A model generated the notes under the pieces. That model was not told the DNA's origin. It did not search any database and saw only the letters and a program-made list of their open reading frames with translations. A stretch of DNA of 64,000 nt from Tenebrio molitor (Eukaryota; Arthropoda; Insecta; Coleoptera; Tenebrionidae), in contig NC_091047.1 in assembly GCF_963966145.1 (NCBI RefSeq), positions 29,760,001-29,824,000 on the forward strand. Direction: 5' to 3'. The position numbers and the translations under genes are program-made. This document shows, piece after piece, positions 25,535 through 38,915 of the stretch (position 1 is the stretch's first letter; each line of letters opens with the position of its first letter).

Positions 25535-28500
25535 GTAAGACTTGCAAATTTATTCCAGCGCTGTGGCCAAAGCTGCTTTGTGCTGTTGCGAGTGTCGGAA
25601 AACCGAAACAACCCCACAAGGGGCGGATGCCCATTCTAATTTTATTTGCTTCTAGATCGCCAGTGGTAGACGATTATATTTAATTTTCTCTCATGTTTCC
25701 TTAATACCATCATGATTGCATAGACGGCAGTAACTCAAGATGTTGCAGTATTTTGATTAACTCGCTGTAATGTTACGGAACAGCTTAATGTACTGTACAT
25801 GGTAAACTGCTAAATATTACACAAAGTGGTTAATGCAAAATGCAATACCGAGCCATAAAGGTAAACTGACGCTCTGATTGGCGTAATGCATTACGTAACT
25901 GTGGTTAAAATAAGTCGAAACAATCACATTTACTTTAGAATTTGAGTTGAGCTCAACGAGAATTATACCTTTACAAATATTGCTAGTGTCATATTTATTA
26001 ATGAGTTGTTACAACCCTTAATTTCCTAGCTAACTTTAAGGTCATAACAAAAAGAGTAAACAACAGTGAAAGTTTCTTAGCCAAGTTTCAATGTTTCAGC
26101 GAGTTTGGCAAAAAGTTTCACTTACAACGACTTCAGATAATGGAAATAAATTCACTGATGGTAAATTAAGCGGTGCGTTGCGTTAGTTGTAAAATTTTTG
26201 ATAATAATTAATTTTTCTAGTGATAATCTGACGCTTAATTTATTGGGAGGTTATCATCAACGTTTGATTTGCAAGCTGAGCCCTTAAGAAATGATTTCGT
26301 ACGTTTGGATCCCCTTAAAGAGCAATTATAAACCGAAATTTTATACCTTGGACCGTAAATGTTCAAATTATGTCAGAAACAGATGTGCCTTTGGCCATCA
26401 TTTTAGCATAATATTTCGTTCTGTTGATTGCTCTTTAATTAATTTTAAGTTTATGTTCAGTGTTATCATTAATTCTGGTTCGTCTTCATGGCATCATTTT
26501 GCATAATATTCACTAGGTGGGTTATGAAATAATCATAACAATACAATAACCGCAAAATACGGTATAGGAGAATGGGGCTTAATGGAAACAACAAGCGAAC
26601 GTGAAATAAGTACTAACGGCTAATGAATTTTGGAATTATAAGAGACTTTGTAGTCAACAGATGTAGCAATTTTAACAGAAAATAAAGCAGCACTGTCTAA
26701 AGAAAATTTAAGGTAAATGTTGTAAAAAACTCCCAGACTGTAGCCAGTTACTTCTTCTCAAGAGGCAACAAACTGAACAAAAATTGCTGACACCAGAAAA
26801 GTTTTTCTTCTTTTTGTAGAAAATGAAATAAAGTTGAATCAAGATATTTACCGCAACATTTTATACCCAAAGCTATTTTTATGTCGTAAAACACTTTTCA
26901 TACATAGGGTTAATCACGAAGTATAATAGATACTGAAATTCCGAACTTTATAACCCCCCAAGGTTTCTTTAAAAATAATTTGATAGTAATAATTTTAATA
27001 GTAAAAGTATAAGACAATGCTTATATTCAAGCCACTGAAAACTGTTTGATTGTCACAGGAATCAAATGAACAAAAACAGACGCATCAAGCCGATTAGCGA
27101 TACAAACACTTTCACATTCATAATAAAAAAGATACAGAAAACGGTGCAGAGGCCTAGACACAAAAACCACAGACTTGATATCAAAATTAATGAAAATACT
27201 TGCATTTTAGACACGTTCTTTTGAACATCACATTTAATGTAATGTAGATTGTCTTCGATATCGGATAAATTTTAAAATCACAGCAGTACATAAATAATGT
27301 TACATTTTATGATTGTGGGAAATTTATCAGGTATAAAAAATTAGGTCGTGTTATTTTTGGCAAGATTAATTCCAGAATACAAACTTTAACGTTAGGTAAT
27401 TATTTATTTATAATACAGTTATTAAAAACACAATTATTAAAAACAATTTGAGAATCTGACAGGAGTAGCATGCAATTTTTATAACTTTTGACAGTTGACA
27501 GAGTAGTAGGATGTTTTTATCGCGATAAACATTTTTGATTGGATGAAAGCAAGCGCTCTGATTGGCTGAACACGCACGTTTGATGTACGCGGGAATTAAT
27601 CGCAATAATAATGCAGATTACAACAATTGTTCAAAATGAACAAAATGAATTATTTGAATTTTTTTTTTGACAGTTTAGACTTGAAGCGCTTAGGGCCATA
27701 CATACGTGAATTTATTAGGTCCTTAGTAGCCTATTCACAACCATTTAATTTGGTGTATAAATAATTAAAATCCACCGATAAATAAGGGAGTTATGAACTC
27801 ATCTTTTTTTAGGGACACCTGTGTATCTCAATGAAGCTTCTACTGCTCGCTGTTCCACAAATTTTTCTCCCTGTCTACTATGTTTATGAAAAATCATTTT
27901 CATCTCAATAGATCAATTAAACCTTCAAAACTGGAGAAATTTAACCGTCAGCACCGCCACCCTGTTCCCCTCATCAGCAACCGCTTCCGCGCTTCCATCC
28001 GCAATCATCATTTATTGAAACTAGACCATTTTTGTTCGCCGTTTCATGATTGTCACTACAATGAAAACTTCGCCGGTTGTATTTTCCGAAATGGCCGTTC
28101 ATTTAGCGGCGTGTACAAATTTGCACGCAGCCCTCATTGTCGAGGTGAATCCGAATCGTTTGATTTAATCACGCCACCGTTTGTGTTTTGTTATTGAAGT
28201 TGAATAGAATTTTATTGTTTCAGCTTTCCTTTATTAGACGCTTGTGTAGATTGATTTCGCTAATTATTCGGTATTGATTTGAACATTTTTTTCCGGTCCG
28301 AGTAAAATCAGGCCGCGTTTGTTACGCCGGAATGAACAAATACACCGGAACAATGGCGGCTGTGCAAGTTGGGACATTTTGCTCCGGTAGACGAGGTGCA
28401 GTTCACGTGACAAAAAATCCAGAATATGCTCACTGACAGAACTTACATTATATTCTTTCCTCGAGATTTAAACGGTTTTCTTTCATTTTGTCTTTAAAAA

Positions 28501-29735
28501 AACAGATTCCGTTTTTTCTAGAAATTACCCACGTTATTTTAATATGAAGTACATTTTTACATTTTTAGGATCATGAACTTTATTTGCCAACTATTTGAGT
28601 CATAAACTCCAATCTCTTGATGTTTCTTTTATAACTCCATTAAAAACTATCACTCGTGAAACAGAGAATAAATGTAGCAGCTGAATGTGTGCCAGTCAAA
28701 TTCAGTTAGTGCAGAAGAGAACAAAGCTTCAACAATAGCTTGACCTACAACCATTTCCATTTTTTATTGCATTAAGTTTTATTTTAAAGTTAAATATCCT
28801 GTAATAAATAAACTGGAAAGATTGTAGAGGTTCGGAGTTATTTTCTAATTGGATTAAGTATTTTTGTGGAGAATTACAGAAGAAGTTTTTAATAAATGGG
28901 ACGGGTAATAAAAGCATAACAGCAGAAACAAAGTTGATATAAAGTTTTAAACCTAATGAAAATATGAAAAACGTCTAAAATATTTTCATCGTTTTCGAAA
29001 CATGTAGAAAAAAAAAGGAATTTAAAATTCATGAATTTATAATGTTTAATAACTTTTTTTATTGCAGAAGACATCGCCGTGAAATTCTTATTTAAAATAA
29101 CTCGGGAAATCCAATTATGTTAATAGAAATTTTTCGTGGGGTTGCTTATTTTTCTGTATTGGCGTTTAAGAAATATTTTTACGGAAATTCTAACGTCGCG
29201 GACTAAGTAATGATTGAAATTGTCAGCGTAAATTTGCTACGATTAAATGAAAAAATAATTATATGATACAAGTGAGAAGTAAAATAAAGAAAATAGACCA
29301 GATAACCGAAACAGAAAGATAAATAATTAATATTATAAAATTTCAATAATATTCATAAATGGTGATTTACAAAACATGAATAATTACATTCTTTTATCGA
29401 CAGTCTCTATTCTTGGCATATTCTTATTTTCTTCTCCCTATGTGAACTTTTAGATAAATATTCATACTCCTTCCACAAATAATTCATCATAAGTATTTTG
29501 CAAATCGTGGTTACGTTGTTCTAAAATTAATTAAATTATGTGACTCAAAAGAGTCAAAGTTATTTTTTATGATCCTTTAAAACACTTTCCACTACTTGAA
29601 ATGTCGAAATGTCCACATCGTAAAAGCATTCCACAATATATTTTTTCTTCAAACGTCCGTAAAATATGACATTGCACTGCTGCATTGATAATGCTAAAGT
29701 GTCACTTCATTGTCATAACATCTAACGAGCTGACC

Positions 29736-29797
29736 AGCGTCCGTGAAGTTATTATCTCCGCTGAGGAGCGTCCGTGAATTTATTATCTCCGCTGATG
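29736..29797 (+). repeat. Two-unit tandem duplication, 31-bp period
   Basis: AGCGTCCGTGAAGTTATTAT, then CTCCGCTGAGG, is repeated as AGCGTCCGTGAATTTATTAT, then CTCCGCTGATG. One internal difference plus end variation. It is intronic with no evident function. Confidence 0.8.
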
Positions 29798-29907
29798 AGC
29801 GGCTGTAAAGTAAACTAGCTAAATCATTTGAAATTCCTTCCTGGTTTCTTAACATGTCTTAAATAATTTGTTATGAAGGTTTGAAGAAAAAATAGTATTG
29901 GTTATTC

Positions 29908-29975
29908 GGAGCAAAAATGGTTTTATGTGCTTTGGCTGCTACCAGCCGCAGCACATAAAACTTCATTTTTGCTCC
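29908..29975. repeat. Short near-perfect hairpin
   Basis: GGAGCAAAAATGGTTTTATG, then TGC, pairs with GCACATAAAACTTCATTTTT, then GCTCC, across a small loop (GCTGCTACCAGCCGC region). The stem is about 30 bp. It could be a palindromic MITE core or, less likely, a small-RNA hairpin. Confidence 0.55.
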
Positions 29976-31153
29976 TCATAACATAATATGCTATTATAAA
30001 TTTAATAGAGTGAGGAAAATTAATATTTTGAAAACATTTGAGAACTGAGTAACTACATATGTTTGATAAGTGGATGCGAATTTACACAATTAAATGGATT
30101 TGCCGTAGAAATGGGTTAAATGATTTAAAAATGTCTGAAAGAATAAGTAAATATGTATCTCCATACGTGACAAATAAAATGATAATTAAACGGAGTAAGT
30201 ACTTTCAGGTTTTTTTTTAAACAAAATCATCAAAACGAAATTTGAAAGTTATATTTTTGACACTAATAAAGATTAGTTATTTGCACTATCTGTAGAAAGC
30301 ACACACGACACACACGAGGGCAGCAAATGTTGAAATCTCCCACGTAAACAAGTGCTTTATTCAAATCTAATTATTATCTGTGTCAAACAAAATTATTAGA
30401 AAGAAATCTATGTATGTACTTACATACATTTAAATAAAATTGTGGCGTCTGCCCGGTATTTCAATATTTAAACAATATTCCGAGCTTTTTGAGTTATTTC
30501 GCTGAGCGCTATACCTGTCTGTATAGTTTTGTCCTTGAATCTAGTTAACTTCAATAAATCACTAGATCAATTTTCTTCAAGTAAAATTTGTTAAAAAGGA
30601 AAAAATCTTTGGTTGTACTCTGCACTTTGTTTCATCCCTACATGACGTCAGGGAGTTGCGCAGTAATGATAAATATATGCGAAGTATATTGCGGTGTAGT
30701 GAGCTCACCTCGCTTGTTTCTGTTTCGTTGATTTCAATCCTAAGATTCCTAAGGGCCTAGTGTCATAACTCATAACACTTCACCTTTTCTCACTCTTCAT
30801 TCTTTTTGGATGATTTATCAACGTCAGCAGGTCAGTTTTAATCAAATCAGTACTGTAATTGCTTTACTTTCTAAAATGTGATTATTTGCCTCATTAACAA
30901 TCGCTTCATTTCGAAACTGGTAGTAATAACAGTTTAAATTTATTTTACATCATGAAAAAGATGTCTTCTTTAGACACATAATTTAATTAAAAAACAACTA
31001 CTTTATCTAATTGGGGTGCAAAAATATAATCCGCCGTCAAAATCAGAAAATGAGAGAAGAGTTTTATTACTTATTAGCATAGATGAGAGTGAAAAGTTAT
31101 GTTCCATATATTTCAATTAGACAAACTCTATTTAAATAAATGTACAAAACTAA

Positions 31154-31288
31154 CCCCCAATTTCATAATCAGCCTAAAGTTCCTTTAACATTAAAGTTTA
31201 CCATTTACCATAGAAACATATTGTTGCAACAATCCATTAAAGTCACTTTAAGATAAAGTCGACTTTAAATTTATTATAAAACTGGCCC
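31154..31288. mobile_element. Harbinger-type MITE (TAA TSD), 135 bp
   Basis: The left end CCCCCAATTTCATAATCAGC mirrors the right end ...ATTATAAAACTGGCCC (inverse GGGCCAGTTTTATAAT) and is flanked by TAA (31151-31153, 31289-31291). Several internal TTTAAAGT-type motifs face each other. The GGGCC start resembles the full Harbinger element at 36162, but the rest of the repeat differs. Confidence 0.7.
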
Positions 31289-31632
31289 TAAGATCGCTTG
31301 GAAAATTATTCTTACTACTTTAAGATTTTAAACTTTACTTTGAAAATTTAAGTTAAGTAGGTATGGGTCAAACAGTAAAAAATGAAACAAAAAAAAAATT
31401 AAAACACAAGTTATGGATGGTTTGAGTTTATATTTTCATTTCAACGAAATTTTTCCCGTTGAGTGATAAATTAATAAATTTACAAGAATTAAATTAAATC
31501 CTTTTACATTTATTCACACAGAAAAATTCGCGCATAAATCATTTTAGGGTCTAAATTTACAGAGGACAATGTGCGTTCTAATGTCAGCGGAATAGTAGGG
31601 TCGTTTTTTTATAATCTTTTATAATCTATGTA

Positions 31633-31848
31633 CAGGGTCATTCTCATTATAAATGATTGTCGCATCGCAGTTGGCGTTGAAAACCCACACCAGTTTTGGA
31701 TGTGCCGCAGCCTCCCAAAGTTAGACAAACTAGTAGGCAGATTTCCACTATCGCCGATAGCGCCACCTATAGGCGATACTAGTCTCACTCATGTTATGAG
31801 GCTTGCGGCACATTCAACAATGTATGTCACCAACGCCTACTGCACGAG
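31633..31848 (-). mobile_element. MITE family A, copy 2, right end decayed
   Basis: It starts CAGGGTCATTCTCATTATAA after TA (31631-31632), then GCATCGCAGTTGGCGTTGAA. The interior includes CGATACTAGTCTCACTCATG and GGCTTGCGGCACATTCAAC, so it is in the opposite orientation to copy 1. The right terminal repeat after CACCAACGCCTACTGC has diverged and no TSD is visible. Confidence 0.85.
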
Positions 31849-33898
31849 TATGTTCTCTGTCTAGAGCGTCAGTTGCAAATCGATCTATACTAGGCAGTGT
31901 AAGTATGTAGATGTTCTGCGGACTCGTTTCCTTCAAGGAATATTACGAATTCGCTGAACTCAAAAATTTTCAAAAGAATGCACCTCTGGTACTGTGCTTT
32001 TCTTTTTTACTGAAGCAAGCGAAAAATCGAATTCTAATCTGTCAAAAATGAACACTGACCCTAGCTGTGAAAACTTTGGAAACATTTACTGATCCTATTT
32101 GCATCAATGTGTTATTTGTCTCTAACATTCTCTTTTCCTACAGTTAACGAAATCTTCTTATCTTAAGTGCCACACACTGTATATTACATATTTGAGACAT
32201 TTTGATTTTTCATCCTTCATATCCTCCATATTTTTACGTTTCTTTGATTTTGTTTTATTTTTAATGCTTTATTCGTGGAAAAGCTAGCTTGAAAATACAG
32301 GGTAAATATTATTATAATTATAAATAAATAAGTCGAAGCAAGCCATGTCCATGTTATGAAATTTTTGCCGCTCTATATAATCATAAATCTAATGTGATGT
32401 AAACAAACTGTCAATAGTGTCAACTGTGTGAACGGTGTATATTTTCTTATTTACATAATTTTGATCATTTTCATATGGAGCGGCAACCATAAATATTACA
32501 TTCAGTTTTTACGTCAACTTGGACTACAATAATTTATAATAATTTTCTTGCTAGACGGTTTTCTGTCGCTAATTATGCTTTTCTGATACTTTTTATTTTT
32601 TCCTCTTGCTTTAAACTTTCTTTAACTGTTTATTACGGTTTTCTTTTTTACTTAGATCTTAGTCTCTATTTCTTATTGAATTAGATTTTAAAATATTTAT
32701 TCTTTTTCTTGTACCTTCATTACAAAATTCAATTTTGATTATATTATAATGCTACTAGCACTCCCCATAAAACACTGCACCGAGCGCAATGACACCTGAT
32801 GCATTTGACTAATCCTACAAAGTATGGTAATTTGTAGTCCGTGCATAACAGCACAGTTTAGTCGACCTTATTTTATAGAAAATTGAGCTGCCTAGAAAGT
32901 TGGTCGATGCAATAAAACCCCTGCAAGCACGCAATGTTTAATAACTGGATGCAAAAATGTCGCCCTTCTCCGCTGCCTCCCACCTCCAGTTTGTAATCTC
33001 CGAACATCATTTCGCCGACACGAATAAATGTCACAGTTTCTAGGATTGAAAGTTGAAACTTTCAGCGTATTTCAGAAAGAAATCTAGGGTTTCAGACAGC
33101 GTTCCGGCACACGAATTACTTCCAAGTGGAGACAATTAGGATGTGACAGCGCTAGGAAAATTTTCAATGGTTTTTGTCGCACTAGATCGCGATCGATCCA
33201 GGAACCTGTTCCGTCCTGCAGGACTCACGTGCATTTATGTCGGACAGTGGAATCGTATGGATGCCTCCGCTTCGCATTTTTATCACAAAAATTCCGGTGC
33301 ATATTTTCCGGGCTTCAGTTGTGTTCTGTTTGCAGCATTTTATGCGAGCTTTGACATTAATTCATACTAAAGTCTCGGGGGTGTTTAAAATCTCTCATTA
33401 TACGGAATATGATGCAGAACGTCTCATTTATATGCATTGGATATTTTCTGTAACTGGATTCTGTGACTACTTTAATGGTGGAACCTTTTACAATATTAAT
33501 ATTCCGATGCGGTATGAGATTTTGTTACGGTCTCTATTGATTGATATTCCTGAAAGATTTGAGTGAAAGCCGCGTTTCACAATCGCCGCTTTATTGTTAT
33601 TGCATCGTATCCATAATAGCTTTTGGAATTATTTTCTCATTTGTGATGCCTGGCTGGTGAACGTCCGGTTTTACGTGTACGGTTGACTTTTTATTTTGTT
33701 TGGCAGCAACGGTTTCAACAATAAATAAGTAAATAAAACACTGACCGCATAAACTACTATTTGCATTATTCTAATCTGCTTAAATTTATGACTCTACTTG
33801 ATTAGATGAATTCACTTGGTTAACCAAAATACAAAAATTAAAATGGAAAGACTCTATTTGCAAGCGAAAAGAAAATACTAGTTGGGTTTTTGGACTTG
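31849..33898. other. Intron, nothing recognised
   Basis: A possible decayed element starts with TACAGGGTAAATATTATTAT near 32297, but no convincing opposite end was found. ORFs at 33143 and 33237 have no family resemblance. Confidence 0.4.
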
Positions 33899-33900
33899 TA

Positions 33901-34142
33901 CAGGGTCATTAATTCATTATAAATTATTGTCCCATCCCGGTAGGCGTTGGTGACGTAGTTGAATGTGCCGCAAGCCTCATAACATGAGTGAGACTATCGC
34001 CGATAAGTGGCGCTACTGGCGGTAGTGGAAATCTGTCTACTAGTTTGTCTAACGTTGCGAGGCTGACGGCACATCCAAAATTTGTGTGGGTTTTCAACGC
34101 CAACTGCGATGGGATAGTCATTTATAATGAGTAATGACTCTG
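33901..34142 (+). mobile_element. MITE family A, copy 3 (TA TSD)
   Basis: The ends CAGGGTCATTAATTCATTAT and the inverse (…AATGAGTAATGACTCTG) are flanked by TA (33899-33900, 34143-34144). The family core GTTGGTGACGTAGTTGAATG and CATAACATGAGTGAGACTAT is in the same orientation as copy 1. At 242 bp it is the longest copy. Confidence 0.9.
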
Positions 34143-34144
34143 TA

Positions 34145-34764
34145 CAAACGTTATTTTCGAATCGAAATAAATTTACCCTTTTTCATTGGCTATTTACAAG
34201 AAAAACAAAAATAAAATTTTCATATCGAGTGTTCATTTAAATTTATCCTCAAAGTAGGCGTTGCGGAGTCGATTGTGAACGTATCATGGATTATAGATAA
34301 TTAAAATGATTATTTTGGAAGATGGAAAAACGTTTTATTTTTATAATGGTATTGTTTCGTATTTGATCACAAACAAATTATCCTGAAAACGTTTTAAAAA
34401 TGTTTCTAGCAAGCTATTGATAAACAAGATCATCCAAAATAATACCATGTTGTTTGTAATGATCACTTTCTGTGATAAAGAAGATATACTCTTGACAACT
34501 AGTATCACTTTAAAATCAACATAACTTTGTCATTCATTTTATTTTTGTTTGTTGAAACATACTTTTGTGTAAATTGATTTATTTGTAGGTATGGATCATA
34601 AACTCAAGAGCATAATTATAGCACTACTCTCAATTTTCCAGATTTTTTCCCTAAACCTTTAATTGAGATAATGTGACTTTAGAGAATCATAAAACAATCA
34701 AAAGAATAATAATCAACAAGTGTAATGCCAAATTTTCTTTTGACCCAGTTTTTCATAAAATTCA
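34145..34764. other. Sequence before the LINE
   Basis: AT-rich. The LINE 5' end may lie near or just before 34765 but cannot be placed. Confidence 0.4.
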
Positions 34765-36161
34765 GTGGCTCCCAAACTTTTTTTGAAACTAGTTAAAATA
34801 TCTGCACAACTTTCAAAATCACCCTGTATATCCTTCACCACCGGCATTGCAAACTCTAAATTAAACCCCTTTTCAATATATTGCTTTATTTTTAAAATTT
34901 TAACAAGCTTTCATCAAACTATTAGTTGCGAACAAATTGATCTCTATGTTTTAGTTCTCAACATTCAGTCTATGAGAGCTAAACTGAGCGAACTGGAACT
35001 GATATTGTCCAACAATAATTATTACTCTCTAGTCGCTATCAGTGAACACTGGTTAAGCTCCTACGAAGCAAGTGACTTAAGAATCGGAAATTTCTGTACA
35101 AAGTCGTTTTTCTCTAGGAAAACTTCAAAACATGGTGGTTCTATAATTATGTCGAAAACTGATGTGAACTGTGAAACATTACTCTTACTTGAACAGATGT
35201 CAGTGGAGAACCACTGTGAGATAGCAGCAATCAAGATAACATATCTAGATACCTTTTTTATTAATATATACAGACCTCCTTCGGGAGATTTCTCAATATT
35301 CCTAGACTGCTTGTCAAATTTACTGGCTTATATTGATACTTTGCAAAATTATGTCTTAATATCTGGTGATTTCAACGTAAAGTTCAATCAGGAGGATCCT
35401 TATAAAAATCGTTTATGTGACTTTATGTACACTCACGGTTTGCACTGTATTGTTAATTTTCCAACTAGAAACGAAACATGTCTAGATAACATCTTCACAA
35501 ATCTTCACTCATCGTGTTGTTCAGTAAATCAATTCGATACGCATTTATCTGACCACCTGGCCATTAAGCTTCAATTAAAACTACCCAAATCTAAACTTAG
35601 CCACTCGACTGGACTCCAGAATTTTAAACCTATTACCAACTTTGGTAAATTTTTGTTTTATAACTCATTAAGTAACATAAACTGGAGTTTCATAGATGAG
35701 TCTTGTGATGCAAATACTAAATTTTCTTCTTTCATTGATCTAATTAGCCATCATGCTAGTATAAATTTTCCTGAAGTAGTAGTAAAAACCAACAACAGCT
35801 ATAAAGTGAACAAAATTAAATGGTTCGACCATGAATTAAAATCTATGAGGAAGACTTTGCAGTCTTTAGATGTTGTATATAAAGCCTCTAAATCTGATCA
35901 CTCAAGAGAAGCAAGAAATAGTTTTCGTAAATTATATAGAGAAAAAATCAAGCTCAAAAAAATGAACTACAATATGAAAAGCATTGAAACAGCCAAAAAT
36001 AAAACAAAAGCAATGTGGAATATAGTAAATCAAAATCGAAATACATATTCAAACACTTGTGATGAAACCTGTGACATAACATCTAATTCTTTTAATACTT
36101 TTTTTACGAGCATTGCTTCTCAGACTACCTCCTGCTATTCTAATTCTAATGCTAACACTAA
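34765..36161 (+). pseudogene. LINE ORF2, N-terminal part: endonuclease
   Basis: Endonuclease/exonuclease/phosphatase-fold domain. Counting from the non-ATG start used here, the visible catalytic motifs are LNIQS (Asn near 66), AISEHWL (Glu 94), NIYRPP (about 168-172), SGDFN (200-204) and the terminal LSDHLAI (SDH 262-264). The domain would nick target DNA to prime reverse transcription. It is followed by a Lys-rich linker. The first in-frame ATG (34972) is already inside the domain, so the natural start is missing or upstream. The frame is cut after 465 codons by the Harbinger insertion and runs a few codons into it before a stop. Confidence 0.85.
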
Positions 36162-36180
36162 GGGCCGGTTGTACCAAATT
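36162..36180 (+). repeat. Harbinger left terminal inverted repeat
   Basis: The 19 bases GGGCCGGTTGTACCAAATT are identical to the reverse complement of 38916-38934. They are preceded by TSD TAA. Similarity continues more weakly inward (GAACTTCGGTT versus TAACTTCAGTT). Confidence 0.95.
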
Positions 36181-36410
36181 ACACTGAACTTCGGTTCAAT
36201 TTAACTACAGTTTATTACTGAACCGGGTTTATTTAATAGACGCGTTGTACATCTCTTGTTCACAGTAAGATCACTTGAGCGACCGTTTTCGTCAAAATTA
36301 GTTATGTTGGTAGAATCAGACCCAGGTTACTCGCGTAAAACAGTTTAAATTTGTCATTGCCGACAACTGTGACATTTGTCTGTGAATGTGTTTTATGGCG
36401 ATGTTTCACA

Positions 36411-37476
36411 ATGAGTACTAATAAAAGGTCCACCAATTTTTCTACCATTGAAGAAAAACATTTACTGGGCTTGGTATTTAAATTTAAAGATAAAATAGAA
36501 AATAAAAAAACAGATACAGATGCAAATCAATTGAAGAAGGATGCATGGAAAGCAATTGAACAGGAATTTAATATTGTTGGATTTGAAAATTATCGAAGTG
36601 CATTGATTCTTAAAAGAAAATATGAAAATCTAAAAAAAAGAACAAAGTCAAAATTTGCAGACGAGAAAAAGTACACTTTGGGCACAGGAGGAGGACCGGC
36701 CAAAAAAACAAATAGTACAATTACAGATACTGAAGAAATAATCAAAGAAATAATTGGAGACCAATTAACAGGACGCACTTCCAAATATGACAGCGATACG
36801 TTAGGTAGGTACTCAGTGTCTATCTAAACTTTGAGGTCTTCTTTTACAATATTTATTTTGGCTTCCAGAAGAAGATTTGGTTATTGAAAGTTCTATTGCT
36901 AATCTATCGTCCGAGATTGATGCAACACTTCCATTATTTCAAGAATATGAAGCAGTAAACGACAGAACAGATTGTCATGATCATGATGATATAGGAAAAT
37001 CATCGTCGACACAACGTAAAAGAATATTACCGAACACGTTTACTTTATTATTTATTACTTTTTTATATACTGTAGAGTCCGATTCTATACATCATAAAAA
37101 TTATTTGAACAATAATTCAGAAGTTGCTGGTGACTGGAGATCGTATTCTGCAGATAAATTGAGAACACCAAAATCTGCTCCACTAAAACGAAAGGTAACT
37201 AAGGATGGATCTTTAAGCAAAAGACTCTGCAACTGGGCTCAAAGTAAATCTGAAATGGAAGATTTAAGAAGAACACATATCATCAATGAGCAGGAACTTC
37301 GCTTAAAGCACATGCAAGAAATACATGCACTTACAATTGCACAGATGAAAGAGAAACATGAGCTTTATGTAGAAGAATGCAAACTGAAAATGAAAATTCT
37401 TGAGGCAGAGCATTTAAATAAAATAAAAACTTCAACGCAGAACGCAGGTTATTCAAACCCCACAAATTGTTCATAG
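36411..37476 (+). CDS. Harbinger accessory protein, Myb/SANT-like DNA-binding domain
   Basis: Spliced gene of the Harbinger element. Exon 1 is 36411-36804. A GT-AG intron of 64 bp (36805-36868) joins it in phase to 36869-37476. A second 60-bp GT-AG segment (37016-37075) is a likely further intron; it is in frame, encodes an out-of-character hydrophobic stretch (LLFITFLYTV), and removing it keeps the frame. The N-terminal part (STNFSTIEEKHLLGLVFKFK ... DAWKAIEQEFN ... LILKRKYENLKKRTKSKF) is a trihelical Myb/SANT-like domain as in the second protein of PIF/Harbinger elements, which binds transposon ends and helps import the transposase. The C-terminal part is charged and probably coiled coil (about 37250-37430). 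The ATG at 36411 is preferred over an open frame starting at 36351. Confidence 0.85.
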
Positions 37477-37579
37477 TTAATTTTGTTATTAAATTTCGTT
37501 CATAAATACAATTGCCTAATATTTAAACATTTGTTAGTTTATTTAATTAATATTATTAATCGCTACCTATCATTATTCA

Positions 37580-38726
37580 TCAGTACTCAAGTGTAGAAAA
37601 ATAATGAATCAATATATTTCTAACTTCATTATTTCGGTTGTCATTTAAGTTATTGTTTTCCACAAGATTTTCGTTTACATTTTCGGTTAAAGCTATGGCC
37701 GCTTCTATTTCTTCATTTGTTTCGGGAGCCTCGGTGTCGTTTAGCATGCAAGCAATATTATGTAATATTGCTGATGCTATCACAAGAAGTTCTACTTTCT
37801 CAATCGACAGGCGTATTCCTAAAGCCAGTACAGGAAATCGTCTTTTAAGAACCCCGAAACATCTCTCTATGGGATTTCTAATTCTTATTTGAGCTTCATT
37901 AAATAACTGCTGTTCTGGCGTTGTCGGGTTTAGTAAAGGTGTTATTAAATATGGTTTAATACCATATCCTCCATCACCTACTAGTAAATCGTTTCCAAAA
38001 TCACCATTTTCAAAGCGATGCCTTAACCGTGAATTCTTAAAAATATTACAGTCATGGGCAGACCCAGGCCAACGACAGACTAAATCCAGAATTTTTAAAT
38101 TAGCATCACATATACCTTGCACATTAAACGAAAAATAACCCTTCCGGTTACGATATATTTCGGCATCATTGCCTCCTGGGGATTGGATTTTAACGTGTGT
38201 ACAATCCACAGCTCCCACGCATTTAGGAAATTTGCTAATGTTAAAAAAACTTTGTTTAATTTTATTTTTTGCTTGTTCGTTATCCGGCATATTTATAAAT
38301 TCTGCACGGCGTCTTGCTATTGCGTTAATGACTTTGGGAATCGCTCGGCTTACTGTGGCTTTATCAACGCCATTACTGTCTCCAATTAGTTGTCCCATTG
38401 CTCCAGTTGCCAAATATCGAAGTGTTATAAACACCATGTCTGACGGTGAAAGGGCGTGATTTTTATCCGTTTTTGAGGAAATTTCATCATGAATTTCCTC
38501 AATGATAAATCTTACCACATCTTTGGGTACTCTAAATCGATTTCTAAAATCGCAGTCATTCCATTTATCAAAATTATTTGGGCGTACCCTGAAAGTTTGA
38601 GCCAATCTTGGATTTCTAATCTAAAATGAAATGTTATATTGACGTTATTTTTCTATACGACATGTTTACGATTTCAACAAGCTCTAGAAAATCTTCATCT
38701 TCATCATATTCTGGTATCCACTCCAT
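37580..38726 (-). CDS. PIF/Harbinger transposase (HARBI1-like, DDE superfamily)
   Basis: On the minus strand, exon 1 is 38670-38726 (ATG, 19 codons, acidic MEWIPEYDEDEDFLELVEI). It is followed by a 49-bp GT-AG intron (38621-38669) and exon 2, 38620-37580, giving 365 aa, about the usual HARBI1 length. A helix-turn-helix-like N-terminal region (GVDKATVSRAIPKVINAI) precedes the catalytic core: GAVDCTH (Asp 158), LLVGDGGYG (Asp 235) and NPIERCFGVLKRRF (Glu 271). The DDE triad is complete. It catalyses cut-and-paste transposition into TWA sites. There is no frameshift or internal stop, so the gene may still be functional. It converges with the Myb/SANT-like gene, with 103 bp between the two stops. 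Confidence 0.93.
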
Positions 38727-38915
38727 GTTATTATTTTAACGTATAAATTGTGACCTATCAAATAAATGTCAAAATGATACTGATCCATCCTTGATCGATA
38801 GATATCAGTCGATCACTGAAAACCAAGTTCAATGCTTAGACAACCCTCAGTCACCGTTCGTACAACAAAATGATCTAACTTTAATCTAGACTGGGAGATA
38901 AACTGAAGTTAAACC

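Larger units (their letters stand above)
25535..31150. other. Intron, nothing recognised apart from small repeats
   Basis: AT-rich. It holds the tandem duplication (29736) and hairpin (29908). The ORF at 27880-28197 is not family-like. Confidence 0.5.

Noticed and set aside
27880..28197. 105-codon ORF as a gene
   Set aside because: His/Arg-rich composition with no family motif; likely chance in an intron.
32297..32545. Possible TA-flanked element starting TACAGGGTAAATATTATT
   Set aside because: No convincing inverted right end or matching TSD.
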